The notes beneath the pieces were generated by a model. The model made no database searches and was not told the DNA's origin. It saw only the letters and a program-made list of their open reading frames with translations. The position numbers and the translations under genes were made by a program. Below are positions 43,860-51,840 of a stretch of DNA of 64,000 nucleotides, in pieces. Source of the DNA: Fibrobacter sp. (GTDB lineage Bacteria; Fibrobacterota; Chitinivibrionia; Chitinivibrionales; Chitinispirillaceae); NCBI GenBank assembly GCA_012519985.1, contig JAAYPC010000262.1, positions 1-64,000 of the forward strand, given 5' to 3'. Position 1 is the first letter of the stretch. Every line of letters begins with the position of its first letter.

Positions 43860-44078
43860 CTATTCTTCTGTGTTTTTTTGAGTTTCTTCAAATTTTTCTT
43901 TTTCCGGAAGCAGATACCAGGCTGCCAGATAGGTTACAACTCCAGGCCAGATTCCGGTGAGTACCGTAGCAAAGATGAAGATCAGCCTTATCAATGTCAC
44001 ATCCATTTTAAAACTGTCAGCGACCCCTGCACAAATACCAGCAATTTTTTTACCCTTTTCCATTTTGTACAGTTTCAT
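43860..44078 (-). CDS. PspC domain protein
   Basis: A 72-residue protein that is essentially one PspC domain: KIAGICAGVADSFKMDVTLIRL followed by two hydrophobic stretches and the LAAWYLLPE end. PspC proteins are inner-membrane stress-response components. No pspA or other psp gene is nearby. The glutamate-rich tail is short and probably cytosolic. Confidence 0.92.
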   Translation of the reverse strand: MKLYKMEKGKKIAGICAGVADSFKMDVTLIRLIFIFATVLTGIWPGVVTYLAAWYLLPEKEKFEETQKNTEE

Positions 44079-44126
44079 TTCCCCTCCCGATAGTAAGATA
44101 TGGTAGATTCAATCACAGTTTTTTAT

Positions 44127-44948
44127 TCAATTACTGTCATTATCATTATAAAGCGAAATTCTTCTCTGTTCAAGCAGCGGTAAACGCCCTCTTGCTTCCT
44201 TAATCAACTCCTGCCTGCACTCTGCATAGATAATCTGTTCCTTTTGGTCGGCTTCTGACAGAATATCTCCCCAGGGCGAAACCACCATTGAATGGCCGTA
44301 GGCTTTGTACAAAGATTTGCTGTTTTCACCCTGAGAAACTGCGGCCAGAAAGATTTGGTTTTCAATAGCCCTGGCTCTCATCATCACATGCCAATGAGCC
44401 GGCCCGGTAATATTATTAAACACAGCCGGTACCAGCAGAAGATCTATACCCAGAAGGTTTTTCTTACGCAACAGTTCAGGAAAGCGAATATCATAACAGA
44501 TCAGGATTGCGATTCTTCCCAGATCAGTCTGTACAGAGGCAATCTGGTTTCCAGGGGTAAAAACAGATGATTCCTGAATCTGCAACCCTTTAAAATTAAC
44601 ATCGAATAGATGTGTTTTATCATACTTTAGTAATATATCACCCCTGGGGCCCAATAAATAAGAACGGTTAAACACTGTGCCGTTTTCTTTGCATGCCATA
44701 GAACCGGTACATAAATAGATGCCCAGCCTCTCTGCTGTCTGACAAAAAAGTGAAACAGTTCTGCTTTCATCTGCAGCTATCTTACAAAGTCCCTGAATTT
44801 GAAATGGATAATAAAACATCTCTGGCAGGCAAACCAGAGCAGCTCCTCTGGCAGCGGCCTCTTCAATCATGGTAATAGCACGCTCAATGTTAGCTTCTTT
44901 ATCAAAAGTTGGAATAATCTGGCAAAGAGCCACAGTAAAGGTTTTCAT
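44127..44948 (-). CDS. Nitrilase-family carbon-nitrogen hydrolase (omega-amidase/Nit-like)
   Basis: A 273-residue amidase with the Glu-Lys-Cys triad: Glu in CLPEMFYYPF, Lys in KYDKTHLFD, and Cys in ILICYDIRFPELL. The HLFD segment and overall length resemble Nit2/omega-amidase, which acts on alpha-ketoglutaramate or deaminated glutathione. ahcY lies divergently upstream, and omega-amidase acts in methionine salvage in some organisms, so a link is conceivable. Confidence 0.87.
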   Translation of the reverse strand: MKTFTVALCQIIPTFDKEANIERAITMIEEAAARGAALVCLPEMFYYPFQIQGLCKIAADESRTVSLFCQTAERLGIYLCTGSMACKENGTVFNRSYLLGPRGDILLKYDKTHLFDVNFKGLQIQESSVFTPGNQIASVQTDLGRIAILICYDIRFPELLRKKNLLGIDLLLVPAVFNNITGPAHWHVMMRARAIENQIFLAAVSQGENSKSLYKAYGHSMVVSPWGDILSEADQKEQIIYAECRQELIKEARGRLPLLEQRRISLYNDNDSN

Positions 44949-45134
44949 AATATTAAAGTAATATTTGCACCATTTGCATCCAATGCGACTATATGTGGGT
45001 GTCTTTAGTAGATTCTTTTACAGTGATTAAATTTGGGGGTTTTCAGTAGCTCAGACACGGTTGTATTTTTGAAAGATTCAATCTTGCAATAAAAACAGAA
45101 AAATTAATTTCAAAAACTCAAATAAGGAGGGTGC

Positions 45135-46565
45135 ATGGCACCACATGTAGAGATCTGGTCCCAATTGCCACATATAGTTGCGGATATGGGACTTGCAGAC
45201 TGGGGACGCAAAGAAATTGAAATTGCAGAAAAAGAGATGCCTGGGCTTATGGCGGTGAGAGAAAAATATGCTTCCCAAAAGCCTCTCAGTGGTGTACGAA
45301 TAACTGGTTCGCTTCATATGACCATTCAGACTGCAGTTCTTATTGAAACCCTGGTGAAGCTGGGAGCGCAGGTGCGCTGGGCATCCTGCAACATCTTCTC
45401 CACTCAGGATCATGCAGCCGCAGCCGTTGCCAAAGCAGGTGTTCCTGTATTTGCCTGGAAAGGTGAAACTCTTGATGATTACTGGGCATTGACCTTTCAG
45501 GCACTCAATTTTGGAGATGGCAAAGGTCCTCAGTTAATTGTGGATGATGGTGGTGATGCCACTCTACTTATACACAAGGGTTACCAGCTTGAAAATGGCG
45601 ACACCTGGGTAGATTCACCTTCAGAGAGTCAGGATGAAATCTCTCTTAAGAAGGTTCTCAAGGCTGTTTACCAAAAAGATAACCAGTTCTGGCATAAGGT
45701 AGTAAAAGAGTGGAAGGGAGTATCGGAAGAAACCACCACTGGTGTTCATCGGCTTTACCAGATGATGGAAAAGGGTACACTTCTGGTTCCTGCAATAAAT
45801 GTTAACGACTCGGTTACCAAATCAAAATTCGACAATCTCTATGGCTGCAGAGAGTCTCTGGCAGATGGTATCAAACGTGCCACCGATGTGATGATTGCTG
45901 GGAAAGTGGCTGTCGTTTGCGGTTATGGTGATGTAGGAAAAGGATGCGCACAGTCCTTGAGTGGTTTTGGTGCACGAGTAATTGTCACCGAAATCGATCC
46001 TATCTGTGCTCTTCAGGCTGCAATGGCAGGATATGAGGTGACCACGGTTGAAGACACCCTGGGTAGAGCAGACATTTATGTAACTACCACTGGAAATACC
46101 GATATCATTACTGCAGAACACATGGCCAAAATGAAAGATCAGGCTATTGTGTGCAATATCGGCCATTTCGATAATGAAATTCAGGTTTCCGCTCTGGAGA
46201 AAATTCCAGGAATCACCAAAGTTAATATTAAACCACAGGTGGATAAGTACATTTTCTCTGACGGACATGCAATTTTCCTGCTGGCAGAAGGCCGGTTGGT
46301 AAATCTTGGATGTGCAACAGGACACCCCTCTTTTGTAATGTCAAATTCGTTCACCAATCAAACACTGGCCCAGATTGATCTGTGGGAAAATCGTGATAGC
46401 TATAAAGCCGGTGTTTACCGTCTTTCCAAAAAACTTGACGAAGAAGTTGCACGGTTGCATCTGGAGAAAATCGGAGCTAAATTGACTAAGCTGACCCAGA
46501 AGCAGGCCGATTATATTGGTGTTCCTGTTGAGGGCCCCTATAAGCCTGAGCATTACAGGTATTAA
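45135..46565 (+). CDS. ahcY: Adenosylhomocysteinase (S-adenosylhomocysteine hydrolase)
   Basis: A 476-residue NAD-dependent enzyme splitting S-adenosylhomocysteine to adenosine and homocysteine. Signatures: [47 protein letters not shown] (NAD-binding), and the C-terminal KPEHYRY. It is the long form with the insertion typical of many bacteria. AAGGAGG lies upstream. The region upstream was checked for a SAH or SAM riboswitch; none was recognised. Confidence 0.96.
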   Translation: MAPHVEIWSQLPHIVADMGLADWGRKEIEIAEKEMPGLMAVREKYASQKPLSGVRITGSLHMTIQTAVLIETLVKLGAQVRWASCNIFSTQDHAAAAVAKAGVPVFAWKGETLDDYWALTFQALNFGDGKGPQLIVDDGGDATLLIHKGYQLENGDTWVDSPSESQDEISLKKVLKAVYQKDNQFWHKVVKEWKGVSEETTTGVHRLYQMMEKGTLLVPAINVNDSVTKSKFDNLYGCRESLADGIKRATDVMIAGKVAVVCGYGDVGKGCAQSLSGFGARVIVTEIDPICALQAAMAGYEVTTVEDTLGRADIYVTTTGNTDIITAEHMAKMKDQAIVCNIGHFDNEIQVSALEKIPGITKVNIKPQVDKYIFSDGHAIFLLAEGRLVNLGCATGHPSFVMSNSFTNQTLAQIDLWENRDSYKAGVYRLSKKLDEEVARLHLEKIGAKLTKLTQKQADYIGVPVEGPYKPEHYRY

Positions 46566-46656
46566 TCCTCCAAGCCGCAGTGGCCGTTTTCCCTTTTGAA
46601 AAATGGCTGCTGTGTACACCTTTTTCTGCTTAAAATCCAAGGAAGGTCTTTGTGCC

Positions 46657-48009
46657 ATGAAAATCCAGGGAATTGCTATCTGCCCCCCGCCCGGAGCAAA
46701 GGATAATCCCGCAGTTACTCCAGAACTTCTGGCCAGTTCTCTTGCCCGTTACTCCCGCTCCAATAAGGGTATCGATTCCATTCTCTCCTCTATCGACTGG
46801 AACGATCCGGACAAATCGGTTGATGCAATTTTCAGATTTGTGGATTATGGCCATGCCTCTATTGCCGGAATGACCGGTGGGATAGCCATAGTTATCGATG
46901 GCTGTTCCATGTTCCTGGCTTACAAACTTTTTGAGCTCTCACAGCTCTGCGATGGTCAGGAATCCAGCACTCGCTATATAAAACTGGATAAATCCAATCT
47001 GCCTTCAGCTTTAGAAACCGGGATACCTTCAGAGCTTTCAGCCCAGTGGCAGGAATTTATGGAGCTTTCCTTTGAAATTTACCATGAAGTCTACCAGAAG
47101 CTTGATCAGATAGCTGAGCAGAATCCTTCGGTTGTAAGGGTACCATCAGGTGCATCTCCCAAAGTAGTGGAGCGACTTAGAAAAAATTATGCCCTTGACC
47201 GCTCCAGATATTTCATTCCATTTGCCACCCGAACCAATGTAGCGCTGGTTATGACAGCACGGGTCTGGAGTGAAACAATCAAACAACTGGACTCAATACC
47301 TCTTCCGGAAGCCAGAGAATGTGCAGAAGGACTTCGAAGGGAGCTTTCCAGGTTCGCTCCCCGACTCAGTCGCCATTGTTATGCGGATGACGCCAGCAGG
47401 TTTCAGACGCAGCAGGTATTTGATTATGCAGTTGGCAAGATCAGGGAACACGGAGTACCTGTTACTTTATTGGCAGATAAAGTATGGGTAGAAGTTGACA
47501 ATCAATTTGCAGATTTCCTGCCGCAGATTCAGAACATAGAGGACTCTTTTCGCGGGAAAGCCAATCGTTACAGTACAACGGGGACATCGGTGAGAAGGGT
47601 TATGGTGAGGGCAGCGTGGAACAACCTGTCTATTGCAGAACTGAGGGATTTGAACCGTCATCGCAGCGGATACCGTTTCAGTCCGCTTACACCTGAAGGT
47701 TTTTATGTACCTGCTGAAGTCAAGCATCCGCGGATGGAAGAGTTAATGAGAAAGAAGTCGGATTTTCTCAGAAGAATAGTTATGACCAAAGACAGTGCTG
47801 CTTATGTATATGGACTTTTACTGGGGACACAGGTACCTTTTGAACATTCGACTCATCTGGACAAATTTATTTATGAAATTGAGCTTCGAACTGGTCTTGG
47901 GGCACATTTCCGTTACGCAGAGCATCTTAGTGCAGCTTCAAGAGAATTGTTAAAAAAGATGCCTCAGCTTAAGGATTACATTGAAATAGGCAGTGCTGAA
48001 CCAGAGTAA
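46657..48009 (+). CDS. Double-domain ThyX-like protein
   Basis: A 450-residue protein with two regions resembling FAD-dependent thymidylate synthase ThyX. The N-terminal half has DYGHASIAGMTGG and CDGQESSTRYIKLD, recalling the HaS and S.ES.RY parts of ThyX. The C-terminal half has LNRHRSGYRFSP, recalling RHRxxS. No single half carries the complete RHRxxSxNExSxR motif, and the length is about twice ThyX. It is therefore a tandem homologue whose thymidylate activity is uncertain. ATG at 46657 follows AAGGAAGG; the track start at 46603 is too early. It follows ahcY by about 90 nt. Confidence 0.7.
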   Translation: MKIQGIAICPPPGAKDNPAVTPELLASSLARYSRSNKGIDSILSSIDWNDPDKSVDAIFRFVDYGHASIAGMTGGIAIVIDGCSMFLAYKLFELSQLCDGQESSTRYIKLDKSNLPSALETGIPSELSAQWQEFMELSFEIYHEVYQKLDQIAEQNPSVVRVPSGASPKVVERLRKNYALDRSRYFIPFATRTNVALVMTARVWSETIKQLDSIPLPEARECAEGLRRELSRFAPRLSRHCYADDASRFQTQQVFDYAVGKIREHGVPVTLLADKVWVEVDNQFADFLPQIQNIEDSFRGKANRYSTTGTSVRRVMVRAAWNNLSIAELRDLNRHRSGYRFSPLTPEGFYVPAEVKHPRMEELMRKKSDFLRRIVMTKDSAAYVYGLLLGTQVPFEHSTHLDKFIYEIELRTGLGAHFRYAEHLSAASRELLKKMPQLKDYIEIGSAEPE

Positions 48010-48140
48010 GATTCTCTTATTACCTGAATTCTCGATTGTTTCTGACTACACTCAATTCAGTTGCCGAAAAAGTTATGGGCCATCGGGCAAGCGGTTTTTT
48101 CCCTGACACTTTCCCCTGATCTCCGGTACTTTTTTTATGC
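48010..48140. other. Spacer between the ThyX-like gene and the 21-bp array
   Basis: No gene is visible. The track ORF beginning at 48061 runs through this spacer into the array and is rejected. Confidence 0.4.
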
Positions 48141-48540
48141 GATGTCATTTTTCTGTTTTCATGATGCCTTTCCTGTTTTCACGATGGCATTTTTCGTTTT
48201 CACGATGGCATTTCCCGTTTTCACGATGGCCTTTCCCGTTTTCAAGATGGCCTTTTCCGTTTTCACGATGGCCTTTTCCGTTTTCACGATGGTCTTTCCC
48301 GTTTTCAAGATGGCCTTTCCCGTTTTCAAGATAGCCTTTCCCGTTTTCAAGATGGCCTTTCCCATTTACACGATGTCTCTTCCCATTTACACGATGTCTC
48401 TTCCCATTTACACGATGTCTCTTCCCATTTACACGATGCCCCTACCCTGTTTACACGATTGCATTTTCCGTTTACGCGATGTCTATTTCCGTTTACACGA
48501 TGTCCCTTCCCATTTACACGACATCCCTTCCCTGTTCACA
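48141..48540. repeat. Tandem array of about nineteen 21-bp units
   Basis: Units begin with GATG. Two subfamilies are seen: GATGGCCTTTCCCGTTTTCAA/C in the first half and GATGTCTCTTCCCATTTACAC in the second. Most are exactly 21 bp, with a few of 20 or 22. The period equals two helical turns and is a multiple of three, so overlapping frames stay open. There are no unique spacers, so it is not CRISPR. It ends about 168 bp before the -24 element of the exopolysaccharide operon promoter. Confidence 0.92.
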
Positions 48541-48706
48541 TGATGGCTTTCGATTTTATGGTAAATTTAGCAGGCTGGCACTATAGCTTAGAGGTTGCCG
48601 TTTGTTACGTATGATTCATCTTGATATTGTTATTCTGAGCTATACATCTGCTATCCTAAGCGCATAACATAAAAGGATCTTCTTTCCCCTCTTTTCTTTT
48701 CCCTTC
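48541..48706. other. Spacer between the 21-bp array and the sigma-54 promoter
   Basis: No gene is visible. If the array is an activator-binding site, this stretch would form the DNA loop. Confidence 0.3.
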
Positions 48707-48722
48707 TGGCATGTCTCTTGCA
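48707..48722 (+). promoter_or_regulatory. Sigma-54 (-24/-12) promoter of the exopolysaccharide operon
   Basis: TGGCATGTCTCTTGCA has GG and GC with exactly 10 nt between them and matches the TGGCACG-N4-TTGCA consensus at all but one of the defined positions. The expected start point is near 48733, leaving a leader of about 98 nt. Confidence 0.8.
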
Positions 48723-48830
48723 CTTTGTTTATCTGAAAGGTGTATGGTCACCTTTTCCAGGGAGATTACTGATGATATTTATACAATTGATCTATAAGAC
48801 TGGCAATCAGCCTGATAGCAGGAGGTGGAA

Positions 48831-49472
48831 ATGAACCTTTACCGGAAAAAAGGGATTGTGTTTGGGATGTTTGTACTGCTGTTAAGGGTTATGGTTTTTT
48901 CTGGTGATGGTGCCCAGTTTTTTAATGCTGGAGATGGCCTTAGAATTACTGTTCCTTTAGACAGCACATCCTTTATAAACGGCATTTATCCCATAGATGG
49001 GGATGGTAACATTTTTTTACCTATAATCGGCCAGTATAATGTGACATCCAAGAGTCCTGAAGAATTTAAAGATTTCCTTAAAAGCACATACGAGCAGTAT
49101 CTTCATTACCCGGAGATTCAGGTTACTCCACTGATAAGAGTGGGTTTACTGGGGGGATTCACCCGTTCGGGGATGTACTATGTAGAGCCTCAGAGTTCCA
49201 TGTGGGATCTTATTTCTCTGGCAGGTGGAACAGTTCATGAGAGGGGGCTTAAAAAGATGACCTGGGAGAGGGACCGCAAGGTGCTCGACAGGAATCTGAT
49301 TCCTTATCTGGAATCCGGAAAATCTCTTCAGGCAATCGGTTTCAAGTCTGGTGATCAGATCTGGACGCCCACTGACAACAGAAGTTTCAGGGAGATTCTG
49401 GTCAGAGATATTCTTCCCATAGCCACCTTCTTTCTCTCTTTCTATGTGGGAATCATGACCATCAGGGATTGA
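48831..49472 (+). CDS. Polysaccharide biosynthesis/export protein (Wza/OtnA-like)
   Basis: A 213-residue protein with a signal peptide (LLLRVMVFSG), a polysaccharide-export domain (GDGLRITVPLD to GQYNVTSKSPEEF) and a SLBB-like domain (VGLLGGFTRSGMYYVEP). It has a C-terminal hydrophobic helix (LPIATFFLSFYVGIM) instead of the longer Wza barrel part. It would form the periplasmic/outer-membrane conduit for exopolysaccharide. AGGAGGTGGAA directly precedes ATG 48831. It is the first gene of the sigma-54 operon. Confidence 0.8.
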   Translation: MNLYRKKGIVFGMFVLLLRVMVFSGDGAQFFNAGDGLRITVPLDSTSFINGIYPIDGDGNIFLPIIGQYNVTSKSPEEFKDFLKSTYEQYLHYPEIQVTPLIRVGLLGGFTRSGMYYVEPQSSMWDLISLAGGTVHERGLKKMTWERDRKVLDRNLIPYLESGKSLQAIGFKSGDQIWTPTDNRSFREILVRDILPIATFFLSFYVGIMTIRD

Positions 49473-49509
49473 TGGTTTGATTATCAAATTTCAACATCCG
49501 AGGTATATT

Positions 49510-51837
49510 GTGAGCTTCAGAACCCAAACCAACAGGACGAATCAACCCGGTATGAAGCGTCAATTGGATCATTATATCCATCTTATTTGGCGTAAACTGT
49601 GGTTTATTCTTCCAACATGTATTGTCGTTATTGCAGCCTGGTTTGTGGCAATAAATAAACTGGGAGTGGCAAAGCCGCAGCTTAGTGCCACAGCCATTCT
49701 GCATTTTGATGATCCTGATGAACTCAGTGCCGTAGATGAAAGGGTCACACTGGGGCCGGAGGCCAAAGCTGTGCTGGTAAAGAGTCGGACATTTCTGGAG
49801 AAAGTGGTTCGAAAGCTGGCCCTGCAGTTAAGTGTTTCCAAATATCCCCGTTCCATGATCTTTGATTCTGTGGCAGTGGAGATTGATGCAGATCCTGGTG
49901 TTTACCAGTTAAAAATAAAAAATCAGAATTTTACACTCTACTTTACAGACAGATCGGGACAGAGAAGAATAGTCCAGAGCGCAGATGTCTCTTCACTCAA
50001 TAAAATATCAATTCATGGCCTTCATCTTCGTTTTTCAAAGGATTTTCTTTCATCTCCTTTCAATGTGAAATTTACGGTAAACAGAGTCAGAGATGCAGTG
50101 GATTACATTGTAGATAACATGGTAACCAGAACCGCTTCCAGAGATGGCATGGTATTGGCTATCAGTATGAATGGAAGAGATTATGAGATGATTACAGCAA
50201 TCGTTAACACCATTGCAGATGATTTCGCCGCTGAAAACACCGCTACAAAACAAAAAAGAATAAGTAGTCTTATTTCTGCATTGGAAAAGCAGTTGGAGAC
50301 TGCCCGCAAAGAGATGCTTCAGGCAGAATATTCGGTTCGTAAATACCGGGAAAGATATCCCACAATAGGCATGGCTGATGCATTCGCACCACCCGTGGCA
50401 CTTATGGATCTAAGAGAGACCGAAGCAGAATTGAAGTCGGCCCTTTTTCAGGCCCAAAGCCTTATTGAGCGGTACTCTTCAGTTTCTGATTCCAACCGTC
50501 TGGCACTTTTAAATGAAATGGTTTCATTTCTGAGCAGATTCCAGACTGCTACCTCAGAAGGGCTTAGTGCAGAGCTGGATAAACTTGAACAGGAAAATCA
50601 GCGCCTGACATTACAGTATGCACCAAATCACATGTTTATCCTCAAAAATAAGGAAAATATCCGGGTATTTGGTCAAGATGTGCAAAATGCACTTAATGGT
50701 CTTCAGAGCGACCTCAATAGAAAAGTAGCTCAGAACAAAAACAGAATAAATAAGCTCAGTTCTGAAATTGCCACTCTTCCGGCAAAAGAGCTTCACCTTT
50801 CAAAACTGCAGAGAAACCACGATGTAGCGGCGCAGATTTTTGCAAGTGTGCTTAGCAGATATAATGAGGCGCAGATTGCTCATGGAGTAGCCGTGGGAGA
50901 TGTCAATGTGGTGGATCATGCAGTGGTTCCAGAGCCAAAAATGGATTTTAAAACACTTCTGGTCATAGTAGGATTGGGACTGTTCCTTGGATTAGCTCTG
51001 GGGATAGGACCGGTTATAGTAATAGATTTTTTTGATTGTACTGCCAGAACCGAAAAGGATCTGCGAAGAATGACCGATCTGGTAGTTCTGGAATCGATTC
51101 CGGTTAAGGGTAGCTGGGCTAAATCAATCAATTTCGGGAAAACAGTAGATGAGAAACTGGTAACTGCGGATTATTCCCATAATTTTGCAGATGAGACGTT
51201 CCGCTCTTTGCGGGCAAAGATTCTTCTGGGTCTCAGCGATACCAAAAAGAAACGGATTCTTATAACCAGTCTGGGAATCGGGGAAGGTAAATCCTTTACC
51301 GCGGCCAATCTGGCAATTACTCTGGCTCAGCAGAAAATCTCCACCCTGCTTATCGATGGAGATCTGCGAAGAGGTATCCAGCATCAGCATTTCGGGCTTC
51401 CCAAAAATCCTGGACTGTCTTCCATTCTTCTAAACAACGTTTCACTCAGTCCGGTTCTTCTGCAGCCAGTATTACAGTCGACCCATATCCAGTATCTTAA
51501 ACTTCTGGGAGCTGGCTCTACCATTGTCAACTCAACCGAGCATCTCAATTCACAAAGGTTCAGAAATCTTATCGATATTCTTTCCAATGAGTTTGAGGTG
51601 ATCATACTTGACACGCCGCCGGTAGCGGTCACTACCGATGCAATCGGTGTTCAGGACATCTTTCCCAGGTATATCTTTGTGGTAAAAGCGATGCACACAG
51701 ATATTGCAGAGCTTAACAGAAAAATCCGGGAGTTTCCGGGTCTGCGCAAACGGATCATGGGGGTAGTGCTAAACGGGGCACCTTATAAGCAAACCGAATA
51801 TAATCAATACACCAGTTACAAATACGAAGTGGACTGA
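49510..51837 (+). CDS. Polysaccharide co-polymerase with tyrosine autokinase domain (Wzc-like)
   Basis: A 775-residue inner-membrane protein controlling chain length and export. The first membrane helix (WFILPTCIVVIAAWFVAI) precedes a periplasmic coiled-coil region and a second helix near residue 490 (TLLVIVGLGLFLGLALGI). The cytoplasmic BY-kinase has Walker A GIGEGKS, Walker A' LLIDGDLRR and Walker B VIILDTPP. The C-terminal tyrosine cluster YKQTEYNQYTSYKY is the expected autophosphorylation tail. GTG at 49510 has GAGG at good spacing; ATG at 49552 and TTG at 49477 are alternatives. asnB starts 3 nt after its stop. Confidence 0.88.
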   Translation: MSFRTQTNRTNQPGMKRQLDHYIHLIWRKLWFILPTCIVVIAAWFVAINKLGVAKPQLSATAILHFDDPDELSAVDERVTLGPEAKAVLVKSRTFLEKVVRKLALQLSVSKYPRSMIFDSVAVEIDADPGVYQLKIKNQNFTLYFTDRSGQRRIVQSADVSSLNKISIHGLHLRFSKDFLSSPFNVKFTVNRVRDAVDYIVDNMVTRTASRDGMVLAISMNGRDYEMITAIVNTIADDFAAENTATKQKRISSLISALEKQLETARKEMLQAEYSVRKYRERYPTIGMADAFAPPVALMDLRETEAELKSALFQAQSLIERYSSVSDSNRLALLNEMVSFLSRFQTATSEGLSAELDKLEQENQRLTLQYAPNHMFILKNKENIRVFGQDVQNALNGLQSDLNRKVAQNKNRINKLSSEIATLPAKELHLSKLQRNHDVAAQIFASVLSRYNEAQIAHGVAVGDVNVVDHAVVPEPKMDFKTLLVIVGLGLFLGLALGIGPVIVIDFFDCTARTEKDLRRMTDLVVLESIPVKGSWAKSINFGKTVDEKLVTADYSHNFADETFRSLRAKILLGLSDTKKKRILITSLGIGEGKSFTAANLAITLAQQKISTLLIDGDLRRGIQHQHFGLPKNPGLSSILLNNVSLSPVLLQPVLQSTHIQYLKLLGAGSTIVNSTEHLNSQRFRNLIDILSNEFEVIILDTPPVAVTTDAIGVQDIFPRYIFVVKAMHTDIAELNRKIREFPGLRKRIMGVVLNGAPYKQTEYNQYTSYKYEVD

Positions 51838-51840
51838 GCT

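Noticed and set aside
44949-45134. SAH or SAM riboswitch before ahcY
   Set aside because: No matching conserved core or pseudoknot blocks could be seen.
45822-46325. 167-residue minus ORF
   Set aside because: It is antisense to ahcY, a certain gene.
48159-48365. 68-residue minus ORF with GKAIVKT repeats
   Set aside because: It is another frame of the same array; upstream units of the second subfamily carry in-frame TAA.
48061-48543. 160-residue plus ORF with FPVFTMA repeats
   Set aside because: Openness is explained by the 21-bp tandem repeat. Neighbouring frames are also open, unit variation shows no codon pattern, and there is no ribosome binding site.
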